Of a stretch of 64,000 nt of DNA, positions 44,519 through 53,509 are shown in pieces. The stretch's first letter is position 1, and every line of letters starts with the position of its first letter. Below the pieces are notes generated by a model. It ran no database searches. It was not told the DNA's origin and saw only the letters and a program-made list of their open reading frames with translations. Origin of the DNA: Alphaproteobacteria bacterium. Lineage in GTDB: Bacteria > Pseudomonadota > Alphaproteobacteria > Thalassobaculales > Thalassobaculaceae. The stretch is from positions 1 through 64,000 of the forward strand of contig JAJEAR010000007.1 in assembly GCA_022822665.1 (NCBI GenBank). The letters run 5' to 3'. The position numbers and the translations under genes are program-made.

Positions 44519-45348
44519 CACGACGATCCCTGGCTGGCTGGTGGCGGCTGGTCGGACGCGGAGTAGTCGACCACGGTCTCGGAAATGCCGTAGCCGGCCT
44601 CGATCGGGATCTTCAGGTGCCGCTTGCCGTCGATCTCCCGGACATCGGGCTGCACGGTCACCACCGGGGTGGCGGCCGCGGTGCGCACCGCCTCGTCGGC
44701 TGTTGCCGAACCCGCCACCTTGAGCAGGTTCATCCGGGTCGGAAACACCACCCGGCGCATCCCGGCCTCGGCCTCGGCGATGGCGGTTTCCGGGCGGATC
44801 CACAGTGTCTCCAGCGTCTCCCAGCCATCGTGCAGGGCAAGCTGGCCGCGGGGAGCGCGGGCAACCAGGAAGTGGGTGTCGAATCGGCGCCGCCCGCCCT
44901 CCGGCGTGATCCAGTGTGCGAACCGCACCAGCCGGTCACTGGCGATCTCGAGCCCTTCCGCTTCGGCGATGTCGAGCAGGCTCACCGAACCGTCCAGCAG
45001 GCCGGCGCGGTAGCGGGCGCTGATCCTTCTCGTCCTGTCGCTGCCGATCAGTTCGCCAGCACCCGGTTCCCGCGCGAACAGCAGGTTCGCCTCCTCGAAC
45101 ACCTCGCGCACGCCGGCCACCCTGATCGCGCGTTCGTCGTCGGGCACGTTCCCGCCGAGCGCACAGCGCCCGGCGCGGACCACGTCGTGGTCGGCCCGGT
45201 CGACCTTGCCACCCGGAAACAGCAGGGCGCCGGCGGCGAAGTCGGCCTTGCGCGTGCGCTGCACCATCAGCACCTCGATCCCCTGTTCGGTATCCCTGAG
45301 CGCCATCACGGTCGCGGCCGGAACCGGTGTCACGGGGCGTGCGGTCAC
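44518..45348 (-). CDS. NUDIX hydrolase (NUDT7/NUDT19-like)
   Basis: The 276-residue protein has an N-terminal FPGGKVDRADHD and, after a roughly 35-residue insert, REVFEEANLLF, together making a NUDIX box with an extended loop, as in the NUDT19/NUDT7 CoA-diphosphatase group. These enzymes cleave CoA, acyl-CoA or other nucleoside diphosphate compounds. Placement between enoyl-CoA hydratase and acyl-CoA dehydrogenase fits a role in acyl-CoA housekeeping. The GTG at 45348 overlaps the stop of the enoyl-CoA hydratase (GTGA). The C-terminal 60 residues extend beyond the usual domain and have no clear motif. Confidence 0.83.
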   Translation of the reverse strand: MTARPVTPVPAATVMALRDTEQGIEVLMVQRTRKADFAAGALLFPGGKVDRADHDVVRAGRCALGGNVPDDERAIRVAGVREVFEEANLLFAREPGAGELIGSDRTRRISARYRAGLLDGSVSLLDIAEAEGLEIASDRLVRFAHWITPEGGRRRFDTHFLVARAPRGQLALHDGWETLETLWIRPETAIAEAEAGMRRVVFPTRMNLLKVAGSATADEAVRTAAATPVVTVQPDVREIDGKRHLKIPIEAGYGISETVVDYSASDQPPPASQGSS

Positions 45349-46154
45349 AGTGGGCTCTCCCCGGAGAACTTCGGCGTGCGCTTCTCGAGGTGGGCCTCCA
45401 GCCCCTCGCGGGCGTCAGGGCCGGTAAACCCGAGCATCTCGAGCGCGGTCGAGGCGTCGAAGGCCGGGCCCGCCATCCGGTACCAGTTGTTGAGCGCGTA
45501 CTTGGTCCAGCGGATGGCGCCCTGGGCTCCCTGTGCCAGCGAGACCGCGGTTTCGAGCGCCCTGTCCTGCAGTTCGTCGTCGGGCACACACAGGGACACC
45601 AGCCCGATCCGTTCTGCCTCCCGGCCATCGATCGGCTGGCAGGTCAGCAGCAGGTACTTGGCCTTGGCCATGCCGCACAGCAGCGGCCAGTTGATCACCG
45701 CGCTGTCGCCCGCCGCGACACCGAGCCGGGTATGGCCGTCGACGATCCGCGCCCGCTCACCGGCAATCGAGATGTCGGCGAGCAGACCGGCAACCAGGCC
45801 GGCCCCGACGGCGGGACCGTTAATGGCAGAGATGATTGGGCGCGAACAATTGATCACGTTGTAGACCAGGTCGCGGGCTTCCTTCCAGGCGCGCTCGCGC
45901 GCCTCGTGGTCATCGATGATGGAGCGGATCATCCCGAAGTCGCCTCCGGATGAGAACGCCTTTCCGGCCCCGGTGAGGATCACCGAGTTGATCGAACTGT
46001 CGGCGTCGATGTCGCGCCAGACATAGGCCAGTTCGCGGTGCCCGGTCTCGTCGAGCGAGTTGTAGGTCTCGGGGCGGTCGAAGGTGATACGCAGCACCTT
46101 GTCCGCCGGGCGGTCGAACTTGAGCTGCCGGTACTGTGAAGGATCAAGCGTCAT
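45345..46154 (-). CDS. Enoyl-CoA hydratase/isomerase
   Basis: This 269-residue crotonase-family enzyme hydrates or isomerises enoyl-CoAs. ITFDRPETYNSLDETG is the N-terminal strand-helix; the first oxyanion-hole residues lie in KAFSSGGDFGMI near residue 65, and GPAVGAGLVAGLLADISIAGE near 115 holds the second. The catalytic glutamate position (usually after LPPGMGVV) is replaced here by RLGVAAGDSAVINWPLLCG, so activity may differ from a typical hydratase. ATG 46154 is preceded by GGAG (5-base gap); a GTG at 46160 also overlaps the upstream gene. Part of the acyl-CoA operon. Confidence 0.88.
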   Translation of the reverse strand: MTLDPSQYRQLKFDRPADKVLRITFDRPETYNSLDETGHRELAYVWRDIDADSSINSVILTGAGKAFSSGGDFGMIRSIIDDHEARERAWKEARDLVYNVINCSRPIISAINGPAVGAGLVAGLLADISIAGERARIVDGHTRLGVAAGDSAVINWPLLCGMAKAKYLLLTCQPIDGREAERIGLVSLCVPDDELQDRALETAVSLAQGAQGAIRWTKYALNNWYRMAGPAFDASTALEMLGFTGPDAREGLEAHLEKRTPKFSGESPL

Positions 46155-46156
46155 GG

Positions 46157-47287
46157 TCACTCCATTGATCTGCGCCGTGGCAGCCTGGCCACGGCGGTCC
46201 CCGTGACCGAGAGTTCCCCGTCCTGGTTGCGGGCTTCCTGGGCGATTCTGACCAGGCCCTCTCCGTTGCGCTCAAACCGGTCGGTCACGGTAGCGGTGAT
46301 GAACAGGGTGTCGCCTTCCGGATTGTGACGGCGGATCCGGGTCGACGACTCGACCAGGAAACCCTCGTCCCCCATCCAGTCGGTGATGTGGTGCGTCATC
46401 CAGGAACAGCGTTCGGGTCCGTAATCATAGGCCCCCGGCGCCCCGACCGCACGTGCGAACTCCGGCTCCCAATGTACCCGTTCCGGGCAGTCGGGGATGT
46501 TGAACCGGTTGGCGATACCGAGACCCGGATGCCGGCTGACCTGGCGCCACGCCAGCTTGTTCGCCCGGATGTAGAGGCCGCCCCAGCCCTGGGCGTAGGC
46601 GATGAACCCGGTTACCGTCATCGGCCCCTTGACCATGCCCGGCAGGGCCTCGCCGACAGCGGTGTCCTCGTACCAGCGGGGGGTTGCACCGCGGATCTCC
46701 TCGGCGGCGTACAGCGCGAAGATTCGCTCGATTTCCTCGTCATCATAGCGCCTTTCGCCGCCAAGGCCGGCGTACTTGGTCCCGCTTTCGCGCGCGGTGT
46801 CGCGTTCGGTGCGGAAACACCAGCTGTCGCATTCGGCGACCAGTACTCCGTCCTGGTTGAAAAAGTCGACGTGGTAGATCTGGCGGATGGCACGGCCAGC
46901 GAACCGGGTGGTGTGTTCGACCAGGTCCTTGAGCCGGGATTCGGTGGTGATCTCGTCGTTGCGCCGCACCGGGTGGTGCCAGGTCCAGTCGGCGCCGGCC
47001 CACATGGCGTGAATTCCGGGCAGGCCGCCGACGTAGCCCGACGCGATCCGGCTGGTCGCGAACAGGAACGACGGTGGAGCGATGATGCCGCCGTGACACG
47101 AGCTCTGGGCGTAGTCGGGGTCGCACCACAACGGGTTGTCATCACCGATCCCGTGGGCGTAGTGGCGGATGGCGTCGCGCGTGGCTTCGTGGCACCATGG
47201 TTCCGGGTCCCGCGAGATCCGCACGCCGATCCGCTGGCGAAGCTGTGCAAGCGCCTCGTCCGTGATCCTCGGAAACCTGCCGGTCAT
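46157..47287 (-). CDS. Two-domain MaoC/FAS1-like dehydratase
   Basis: This is a 376-residue double hot-dog protein. The N-terminal domain has EATRDAIRHYAHGIGDDNPLWCD (MaoC_dehydrat_N signature) and the strand run HVDFFNQDGVLVAECDSWCF. The C-terminal domain (about 215-370) repeats the fold with GPMTVTGFIAYAQGWGG and THHITDWMGDEGFLVES. Such proteins hydrate or dehydrate specialised CoA thioesters, for example mesaconyl-CoA-type compounds. The ATG overlaps the stop of the ligase gene (ATGA) and its 3' end overlaps the enoyl-CoA hydratase region. Substrate unknown. Confidence 0.85.
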   Translation of the reverse strand: MTGRFPRITDEALAQLRQRIGVRISRDPEPWCHEATRDAIRHYAHGIGDDNPLWCDPDYAQSSCHGGIIAPPSFLFATSRIASGYVGGLPGIHAMWAGADWTWHHPVRRNDEITTESRLKDLVEHTTRFAGRAIRQIYHVDFFNQDGVLVAECDSWCFRTERDTARESGTKYAGLGGERRYDDEEIERIFALYAAEEIRGATPRWYEDTAVGEALPGMVKGPMTVTGFIAYAQGWGGLYIRANKLAWRQVSRHPGLGIANRFNIPDCPERVHWEPEFARAVGAPGAYDYGPERCSWMTHHITDWMGDEGFLVESSTRIRRHNPEGDTLFITATVTDRFERNGEGLVRIAQEARNQDGELSVTGTAVARLPRRRSME

Positions 47288-48828
47288 GCCGCTGCCTCCC
47301 GTTCCCGCAACACACGGCGGTTCACCTTGCCCGCCGGGGTCTTCGGCAGGTCGACGACGCAGTCGACCCGGCGCGGCCGTGCGTGGCGCCCGAGTCGGTC
47401 GGCGACGAAGCCCGCGACCTCCCCGGCCAGTCCGTCCTCGCCCGCCCGCCGGGTGACGATGAACACCGCAACCGCCTGGCCGCGTTCGGGATCGGGAACC
47501 CCGATCGCGGCCGCCTCCTCGATATCGGGATGATGGAGCAGCACATCCTCGATCTCGATCGCGCTGAGCGTCCAGCCGGCCGACAGGATCACGTCGTCCG
47601 CGCGGCCGAGGTGGTAGAAATAGCCGTCGGCATCCATGCGGCCGAGGTCCTTGACCCCGATCCAGCCGCCGGAGCGGCGAACGGAGATCTCGCCGACGGC
47701 ACCGACGGGACAGGCAGCACCGTCGCGGTCGCGAATCGAGACCTCGCAACCGGGAAGCGGCCTGCCGAGCGCGCCCGGACGCACCTCGTGGTCATCGGCG
47801 CCGGGATAGTCGGCAATGATGACGCCGACCTCGGTGGTGCCATAGATGCTGCACAGGTCGGTACCGAAGGTGCGGCCCGCCCAGTCGGCGGTCGCCGCGT
47901 CGACCGGTTCGCCGGTAAACGACAGCTTGCGCACCGCGAAACTCCGGTCCGCGGCACGGGACCGGGTGCGCATCATCCGGTAGTGTGTCGCCGCGGCACT
48001 CAGGGTGGTGATGCCCAGGCGCTCGATCACGTCGAGCAGCCGGTCGGGGTCGAACTTTCCGGCCCACCCGGTGATCTCGACACCGAGCGCGAGCGGCGCA
48101 ATGGTCCCGTGCCACAGCCCGTGGCCCCAGGCCGGCGAAGACGGGCACAGGAACCGGTCGCCGGGCCTCACGCCGGTTGCGTAGAGTGCCGCGATCATCA
48201 CCGTGACCACCGCCCGATGCCGGTGACGCACCGCCTCCGGCATGGCCCGGGAGGTTCCGGAAGTATACTGGAAAAGCGCCATGTCGCCGGCCGCGGTCGC
48301 CGGAGCGAACACGGCGTCCTGTCTGCTGAGTTCGGCAAGGAACCCGTCGTCCGCCAGCACCGTGGTCACCCCGCAGGTACCCGCGAGGCGCCCCAGGCCG
48401 GGGGCAAGGATCAGCAGCGAGGCAGAGCAGTCCGAGAGCCGCGCGGCCAGTCCGTCGGGTCCGAAGGCGGTAAACAGCGGCACCGCGACCGCGCCGGCCT
48501 TCATCACCCCGAACAGGGCGGCGTAGAAGGCAAGCGAGGGATCGAGCATGATCGCGACCCGTTCGCCCGCCCCGATGCCCCGCCTGGCGAGCCAGTTGGC
48601 GGTGCGTGACGCAAGGTTGGACACTTCCCCGAAACTGTGACTCTCGATGCGGCCATCGCCATGGGCGATCCTGATCGCCACCCGGTCGCGGGGATGGCGG
48701 TCCAGGCATTCGTGGGCGATGTTGAGCCGCTCCCTGTCGCCGTCGAACAGCTCCCACAGGGCGTCGCGGCTGCACAGCCGCTGCGCGTCGGCGTAGGCCA
48801 GGTGATCGACGAGCCGGTCTGCAGCCAT
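47284..48828 (-). CDS. AMP-dependent acyl-CoA ligase (acetyl-CoA synthetase-like)
   Basis: This 514-residue ANL ligase has the catalytic lysine in PKTPAGKVNRRVLR near the C-terminus and IYGTTEVGV (A5) in the middle. Motif A3 is unusual: QYTSGTSRAMPEAVRH, where the consensus has a lysine three residues after the second glycine; here it reads MPE. The phosphate-binding lysine of A3 is therefore missing, as in some medium-chain/acetyl-CoA-synthetase-like members. Activity is plausible but should not be taken for granted. It lies 9 bases after the CaiB/BaiF gene and overlaps the dehydratase gene by 4 nt. Confidence 0.86.
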   Translation of the reverse strand: MAADRLVDHLAYADAQRLCSRDALWELFDGDRERLNIAHECLDRHPRDRVAIRIAHGDGRIESHSFGEVSNLASRTANWLARRGIGAGERVAIMLDPSLAFYAALFGVMKAGAVAVPLFTAFGPDGLAARLSDCSASLLILAPGLGRLAGTCGVTTVLADDGFLAELSRQDAVFAPATAAGDMALFQYTSGTSRAMPEAVRHRHRAVVTVMIAALYATGVRPGDRFLCPSSPAWGHGLWHGTIAPLALGVEITGWAGKFDPDRLLDVIERLGITTLSAAATHYRMMRTRSRAADRSFAVRKLSFTGEPVDAATADWAGRTFGTDLCSIYGTTEVGVIIADYPGADDHEVRPGALGRPLPGCEVSIRDRDGAACPVGAVGEISVRRSGGWIGVKDLGRMDADGYFYHLGRADDVILSAGWTLSAIEIEDVLLHHPDIEEAAAIGVPDPERGQAVAVFIVTRRAGEDGLAGEVAGFVADRLGRHARPRRVDCVVDLPKTPAGKVNRRVLREREAAA

Positions 48829-48837
48829 GCGCCGGAC

Positions 48838-50025
48838 CTACCCGCCGTCCCCGGGAGAAAGCTCGGCCACGGTTGCCTCGGGCACCCCGGCACGGCGCAG
48901 CACGTCTGCGGTATCGGCACCGAGCATCGGTGCACCGTGGCGGATGGTACCGGGCGTGGCCGAGAACGACACCGGGATCGCGGTGGTCCGCACCGTTCCC
49001 TCGCGCGGATGGTCGATGGTGCGGAAGAACCCGGTCTCCTCGAGGTAGGCATCCTCCAGGATCCCCTCGAGATCGTTGACCGGTCCCACCGGCACGTCGA
49101 CCTCCTCGAGCCGGCGGCGCACCTCCTCGGTGGTTCGCTCGGCAAGGGCGGCAGCGAGCAGCTGTTGCAGTTCGACGATATTGGCCGCGCGCTGCGCCAT
49201 GCGGGCGAACCGCGGGTCCTCGGCGAGATCGGGACGGTCCACGGCCCGCAGCAGCCGGTCCCACTGCGCGTCGGTATGGGCAAGCAGGCAGATCATCCCG
49301 TCGCGGGTGCGGAACGGCCGGCGCCACGGCGAAACCGCGCGCGGATACCCGGGCGGGCCGTCGGCAACCCCCTGCCACAGGTGAGTGGTCATGGTCAGCG
49401 ACAGCATGGTCTCCAACATGGGCACGTGCACTTCCTGGCCCTCGCCGGTGCGTTCGCGGTGGACCAGCGCCATGGCAATGGATGATGCGAGCACGTAGCC
49501 ACAGAACTTGTCGGCGATCGGCATCGGCACGAACCCGGGCTCGCCGCCGGTCCGCCCGATCAGGCCAACCAGGCCGCACTCTCCCTGGATCACGTCGTCG
49601 TAGGCCGGCCGGTCGCGGTACGGCCCGTCGGCGTGGTAGCCGGTTGCCGAGGCGTAGACGATCGCGGGGTTGACGGCGCTGATATCGGCATAGCCGATAC
49701 CCAGCCGACCGGCCGCCGCGTGGCGCATGTTGTGGACGAAGACGTCGGCGCCGGATACCAGCTCGCACAGTGCCGCGTGCGCCGTCTGCTGCTTGAGGTC
49801 GAGCACGATGCTGCGCTTGTTGCGGTTGGTGGTCTGGAAGAACGGCCCGAGCTCGCCGCTGCGGCTCGGCCCGATCCAGCGCATCGGGTCGCCGCCGGGC
49901 GCCTCAACCTTGATGACCTCGGCCCCCATGTCGCCCAGGATCTGGGTGCCCACCGGCCCGAGAACGTTGATGGTCAGGTCGATCACGCGCACGCCGTCGA
50001 GCGGTCCGGACCGCCCGCTGGTCAT
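48838..50025 (-). CDS. CaiB/BaiF family CoA-transferase
   Basis: This 395-residue class III CoA-transferase moves CoA between carboxylic acids. Characteristic segments are PLDGVRVIDLTINVLGPVGTQILGDMGAEVIKVE (start), NRNKRSIVLDLK near residue 65, and the catalytic aspartate in the region around YDDVIQGECGLVGLIGR near 150. The C-terminal part ends with MLGADTADVLRRAG, typical of the family. The ATG at 50025 overlaps the stop of the MaoC-like gene (ATGA). With the ligase next door, the operon has two alternative ways to load CoA onto a substrate acid. Confidence 0.9.
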   Translation of the reverse strand: MTSGRSGPLDGVRVIDLTINVLGPVGTQILGDMGAEVIKVEAPGGDPMRWIGPSRSGELGPFFQTTNRNKRSIVLDLKQQTAHAALCELVSGADVFVHNMRHAAAGRLGIGYADISAVNPAIVYASATGYHADGPYRDRPAYDDVIQGECGLVGLIGRTGGEPGFVPMPIADKFCGYVLASSIAMALVHRERTGEGQEVHVPMLETMLSLTMTTHLWQGVADGPPGYPRAVSPWRRPFRTRDGMICLLAHTDAQWDRLLRAVDRPDLAEDPRFARMAQRAANIVELQQLLAAALAERTTEEVRRRLEEVDVPVGPVNDLEGILEDAYLEETGFFRTIDHPREGTVRTTAIPVSFSATPGTIRHGAPMLGADTADVLRRAGVPEATVAELSPGDGG

Positions 50026-50507
50026 GACCCGTCCCCGCTCCGGCGCAGCGTGGCGTCCCGGCACTTCACCATGCGAAGCGGGGTGTAGGTAATGACCACG
50101 GTGCCGTCCTGCTTGACGATCCGGTTCCGGGTGCGCACCAATCCGCGCCCGGGCCGGCGCGTCAGGCGGGCCTCGATCACCTCGCACTCGACATGGATGG
50201 TGTCACCCGAAAGCGTCGGGGCATGCACGTCGAGTTCCATGTTGAGGAAGGCCTGGCCGGTCCGCTGCATGGTGGCCTGCACCAGCAGGCCCTCGGCGAA
50301 GCTGTAGACCAGCGCCCCCGGTGCGACCCGCCCGTCAATGTCACTCTCGGTCTTCAGGTACTCGAGGTCGACGAACAGGTTCTCGACCATGCCGGTGGCG
50401 TTGACGAAGCCGGTGATGTCGGCGTCGGTGACCGTGCGTGCGATGGTGCGGAACCGTCTCCCGACCGGGAGGTCCTCGAAACAGAACCCGAGACCGACGA
50501 TTTCCAT
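50022..50507 (-). CDS. MaoC-like (R)-specific dehydratase
   Basis: This is a 161-residue single hot-dog domain. The MaoC hydratase pattern is visible: VGRRFRTIARTVTDADITGFVNATG at the start, then GRVAPGALVYSFAEGLL near residue 70 and HVECEVIEARLTRRPGRGLVRT in the C-terminal strands. In place of the catalytic D-x-x-x-x-H dyad the protein has DITGFVNATG, so key residues cannot be confirmed by eye. GGGGG precedes the ATG. It is the first gene of the seven-gene operon (MaoC, CoA-transferase, ligase, two-domain dehydratase, enoyl-CoA hydratase, NUDIX, acyl-CoA dehydrogenase). Confidence 0.83.
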   Translation of the reverse strand: MEIVGLGFCFEDLPVGRRFRTIARTVTDADITGFVNATGMVENLFVDLEYLKTESDIDGRVAPGALVYSFAEGLLVQATMQRTGQAFLNMELDVHAPTLSGDTIHVECEVIEARLTRRPGRGLVRTRNRIVKQDGTVVITYTPLRMVKCRDATLRRSGDGS

Positions 50508-50941
50508 GCGATGTCCCCCCGTGTCCGGATGCGGATGCACCTTATGCCCGATCGCGACCGTGTCCGCACCGCGTCTGTAGCATGATCGCACTGGTGATGG
50601 ACCGCTGATTGCCCGCAGGACCCGCCCGTCCGCCGAAACCCCGGCGTGGCCGCCCTCTCGCCGGAACCGCCGGGACCGGCGCCGGGGAGCCGCAGCGGAA
50701 ATCCGGGTGCGCGCGCGGGCGGCGGTCCGGACAGGCGCCTGCAGCCGTCCCGGGACGGGCCACATTCCGGCGGGGGTGACTTGAGCTGTGACACGTTTCC
50801 CCGCCAGAATGGACAGCCGCAAGGGATCGGGGGAGGATCCGGCCACGTGTCGGTCTCCGCGACCGCACCCGGTGCGGCCAACCTCTGGAGCGGTACCCTG
50901 GCCACGATCTTCGCCGCGCAACTCCCGGCGCCGGAGCGCTG
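50508..50941. other. Divergent intergenic region
   Basis: This 434-base stretch separates the acyl-CoA operon (leftward) from the RibD-type gene (rightward) and should carry both promoters. A 98-codon plus-strand frame (50646-50942) ends exactly at the RibD-type start (TGATG) but is glycine- and proline-rich with no motif, so I do not call it. I specifically looked for an FMN riboswitch because of the RibD-like gene and saw none. Confidence 0.45.
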
Positions 50942-51700
50942 ATGCCGGACCTCATCGAGGAGTGGCGCTCGGCCGGCATCGCCGACGACGAACGGGAACT
51001 GCTGTTTGAAGAGTGCTACCGGCCCATCTCCGGTCGTCCCCGGCTGGTCCTTGCGCAGGCGGGGCAGGGGCTCGACGGGCGGATCGCCACCCGGACCGGT
51101 CACTCGCACACCATCAACGGGCCGTCCGGTCTCGATCACCTGCACCGGCTGCGCGCCCTGGTCGACGCGGTCGTCATCGGCTGCGGCACCGCGGTTCTCG
51201 ACAATCCGCGCCTGACCACCCGCCGGGTCCGGGGCCCCGACCCGGTCCGCGTCGTGATCGATCCCTCCGGCCGGACCCCCCGGGAAGCACGGATCCTCAC
51301 TGACGGCGCGGCCCCGACCATCGTGATCACGCGGCCCGGCATCCCGGTTTCCGGCCTCCACCCGTCGGTCCGGCACATCGAACTCGTGTCCGCAGCCGAC
51401 GGATTCGGGCCGCAGCGTATCCTCGACGCGCTGCGTGAGCTCGGACTCGACAAGGTGCTGATCGAGGGTGGCCCCACGACGGTATCGCGTTTCATTGACG
51501 CCGGGTGCGTCGACGAACTGCACGTCATGGTGGCACCGCTTATCCTCGGTTCGGGACGATCCGGGTTCGAGCTTGACCCGATCGACCGCATCGAGCAGGC
51601 ACTCACCTTCACCGCCAGGTCCTACAGGCTGGGCAGCGACGTGCTGTTTGCCTGCAGGCTCAACGCGGCAGGGCCAGGAGGTCGCGGTGACCCACCCTGA
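50942..51700 (+). CDS. RibD C-terminal-domain (DHFR-fold) reductase
   Basis: This 252-residue NADPH-dependent reductase resembles the C-terminal half of RibD. LDGRIATRTGHSHTING, RLRALVDAVVIGCGTAVLDNPRLTTR and KVLIEGGPTTVSRFI are standard RibD_C signatures, along with LHVMVAPLILGSG near the end. The N-terminal deaminase domain of RibD is absent; instead there is a roughly 40-residue leader of unknown role. Its 3' end overlaps the methyltransferase gene by 41 bases in the opposite direction. Lacking the deaminase and other riboflavin genes, it probably reduces a pterin-like or ribosylpyrimidine compound in the neighbouring cluster (inference). Confidence 0.85.
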   Translation: MPDLIEEWRSAGIADDERELLFEECYRPISGRPRLVLAQAGQGLDGRIATRTGHSHTINGPSGLDHLHRLRALVDAVVIGCGTAVLDNPRLTTRRVRGPDPVRVVIDPSGRTPREARILTDGAAPTIVITRPGIPVSGLHPSVRHIELVSAADGFGPQRILDALRELGLDKVLIEGGPTTVSRFIDAGCVDELHVMVAPLILGSGRSGFELDPIDRIEQALTFTARSYRLGSDVLFACRLNAAGPGGRGDPP

Positions 51701-52460
51701 CGACCAGGTGCTTCTCACCGAGCCGGCGCTCGCGCCACGCCGCGAGTTCAGGGCCCAGGCCCGGGTGCAGTTCCCCGGCTGCCGACACCCAGCCATCGAA
51801 CAGCGTTTCGAAGCCGGCGCGGTTGCCCGGGGAGTGCAGGACCCAGTCGCTGCGCCGGACCAGGACCGTCCAGCCGGCGGCCCGGGCACGGTGCGCCAGT
51901 GCCGACGCAGCTCGCGGACCGAGGGCGCCGCCGAAACCCTTGTCGCGCCGCTGGTGCCGGTTGAGGCCGTCGCGGACCACGCCGTCGAGCGGGTCCGTCG
52001 GTGACCACGAGAGCCGCCCGTCATAGGTGAGAGCCGCCAGCACCGCGGTGCCCGAGCGGCCGAGTGCCCGCCACAGACGCTCAAGCCACGCAGCCGACAC
52101 CAGGTCGAGCAGGGCAAATGCGGTGACGAGGTCCGTTCCGGCAAGCAGGCGGTCGAGATCCGCCCGCGCAAGGTCGCACCGTGTCAGCCGCAGCGTCGAC
52201 CCGGTTCGCCCAGTCCACCGGCGCCGTGCGTGATCCAGCAGGCCGGGATCGGCATCGACGAGGTGCCAGCTGGCCGGGACCGTGATCACCCCGTCAAGAA
52301 CGGAAAAGCCGTTGCCGGTCCCGCATCCGAGGTCGGCGATGGCCAGCGGTTCCCGGTGCTCCCCGCACCAGGAGGCGAGCCGGGCCAGAACCTTGCGCGA
52401 GAGCGCGGCGCGGTCCCAGTCGGCCCGCGCCTCGAGCCACCCGGCGGAAAACCCCCTCAC
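51660..52460 (-). CDS. Class I SAM-dependent methyltransferase
   Basis: This is a 266-residue Rossmann-fold methyltransferase. Motif I is IADLGCGTGNGFSVLDG near residue 42 (SAM-binding glycine loop), followed by SWHLVDADPGLLDHARRR (acidic residue of motif II) and VTAFALLDLVSAAWLERLWRAL near 110. The C-terminal third has no recognisable target-specific element. The GTG at 52460 overlaps the GT4 stop (GTGA). It probably modifies the same compound as the GT4 and PTPS-like proteins. Convergent overlap with the RibD-type gene at its 3' end. Confidence 0.85.
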   Translation of the reverse strand: MRGFSAGWLEARADWDRAALSRKVLARLASWCGEHREPLAIADLGCGTGNGFSVLDGVITVPASWHLVDADPGLLDHARRRWTGRTGSTLRLTRCDLARADLDRLLAGTDLVTAFALLDLVSAAWLERLWRALGRSGTAVLAALTYDGRLSWSPTDPLDGVVRDGLNRHQRRDKGFGGALGPRAASALAHRARAAGWTVLVRRSDWVLHSPGNRAGFETLFDGWVSAAGELHPGLGPELAAWRERRLGEKHLVVRVGHRDLLALPR

Positions 52461-53509
52461 CCGCCGTCCACCAGCGCGTCGACGGCGGCCGCGAACCGGC
52501 GGACGGTCGTCTCCCAGTCCGCGAACCGTTTTGCGGCGCGGTGTGCCGCCACCGCCATCTCCGAGCGCAGGGCCGGATCCGCCACCACCCGGCGCAACGC
52601 GCCGGCCAGCGCGGGCGGATCGCCGGGCGGAACCAGGATACCCGCGTCATCGGGCACGGTCCCGGGGATGGCGCCGATCCGGCACGAGACCACCGGCAGG
52701 CCGGCGGCCAGGGCCTCGGCCAGGGCCATGCCAAACCCCTCGTGGCGGGATGCAAGCACGAACAGGTCCGCATGCCGGTAGAAGCACGCGGGATCGGTGA
52801 CTTCGCCGTGGAACCGGATCCGGCCGCAACACGGGTGGTCGGCGACCAGCCGTTCGACGTGCCGGGCCCAGTCGTGGTCACGCGCCGGGCCGACGAGGTC
52901 CAGGGTCCAGTCGAGATCGGCAACGTCCGCAAGCGCCGCGAGCAGGACGTCATGGCCCTTCCTCGGGACCAGGGTGGCCACGCACAGAAGGCGCAGCGGG
53001 CCGCCGGGCGATCGCACCGGGCCTGGGGCAGGGCGCTCAAGCCCGGGGGGAACCACCCGCACCCGGGCCGGCCCGCAGCCGAAATCGGCGAGGCGCTGCC
53101 TGGTCGCGGCACTGGTGACGATGCACCCGCACGCGGTGGCCAGCGCGCGGCGTTCGGCTTCGAGGAGCCGGACCCTGACCTGTTCCTCCGGTCCGGTTTC
53201 GTCGGCGAGCGGGTGGTGGACCAGGGCAACGGTCGGTCCGGGCCACGGCCGGTAGTCCCGGGCGGCCGCCAGCGCGGTGAAGCACAGCCCGTCGATCACG
53301 GCAATCCCGCGCTGTTCACCCAGCCGGGCGAGATCCCGTGACAGCTCGCCCGCATCGGGTTCCGGGTAGGCGGCCTGGAGGCAGACGATATCATGAAGTC
53401 GCCCCAGGCGCTCGAGGCCGAGCGCGATGTGCCGGTCGTAGATAAAGCCGCCAGTGCGTGTTTCCAGCGGACCCGGCACCACCAGGCGGACCGGCCCCGG
53501 GGTCGTCAC
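52457..53509 (-). CDS. GT4-family glycosyltransferase
   Basis: This 350-residue GT-B enzyme has a donor-binding C-terminal domain: [19 protein letters not shown] near residue 180, then [26 protein letters not shown] (ExFGMxxxEA pattern) near 255. The N-terminal domain starts [22 protein letters not shown]. The GTG at 53509 overlaps the PTPS-like stop by 4 nt, and its own stop overlaps the methyltransferase start. Position between a PTPS homologue and a methyltransferase suggests glycosylation of a small molecule rather than a surface polymer; this is inference. Confidence 0.86.
   Translation of the reverse strand: MTTPGPVRLVVPGPLETRTGGFIYDRHIALGLERLGRLHDIVCLQAAYPEPDAGELSRDLARLGEQRGIAVIDGLCFTALAAARDYRPWPGPTVALVHHPLADETGPEEQVRVRLLEAERRALATACGCIVTSAATRQRLADFGCGPARVRVVPPGLERPAPGPVRSPGGPLRLLCVATLVPRKGHDVLLAALADVADLDWTLDLVGPARDHDWARHVERLVADHPCCGRIRFHGEVTDPACFYRHADLFVLASRHEGFGMALAEALAAGLPVVSCRIGAIPGTVPDDAGILVPPGDPPALAGALRRVVADPALRSEMAVAAHRAAKRFADWETTVRRFAAAVDALVDGG

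Noticed and set aside
50508..50941. FMN riboswitch upstream of the RibD-type gene
   Set aside because: I saw no conserved RFN-element core sequences, and the gene is not part of a riboflavin operon.
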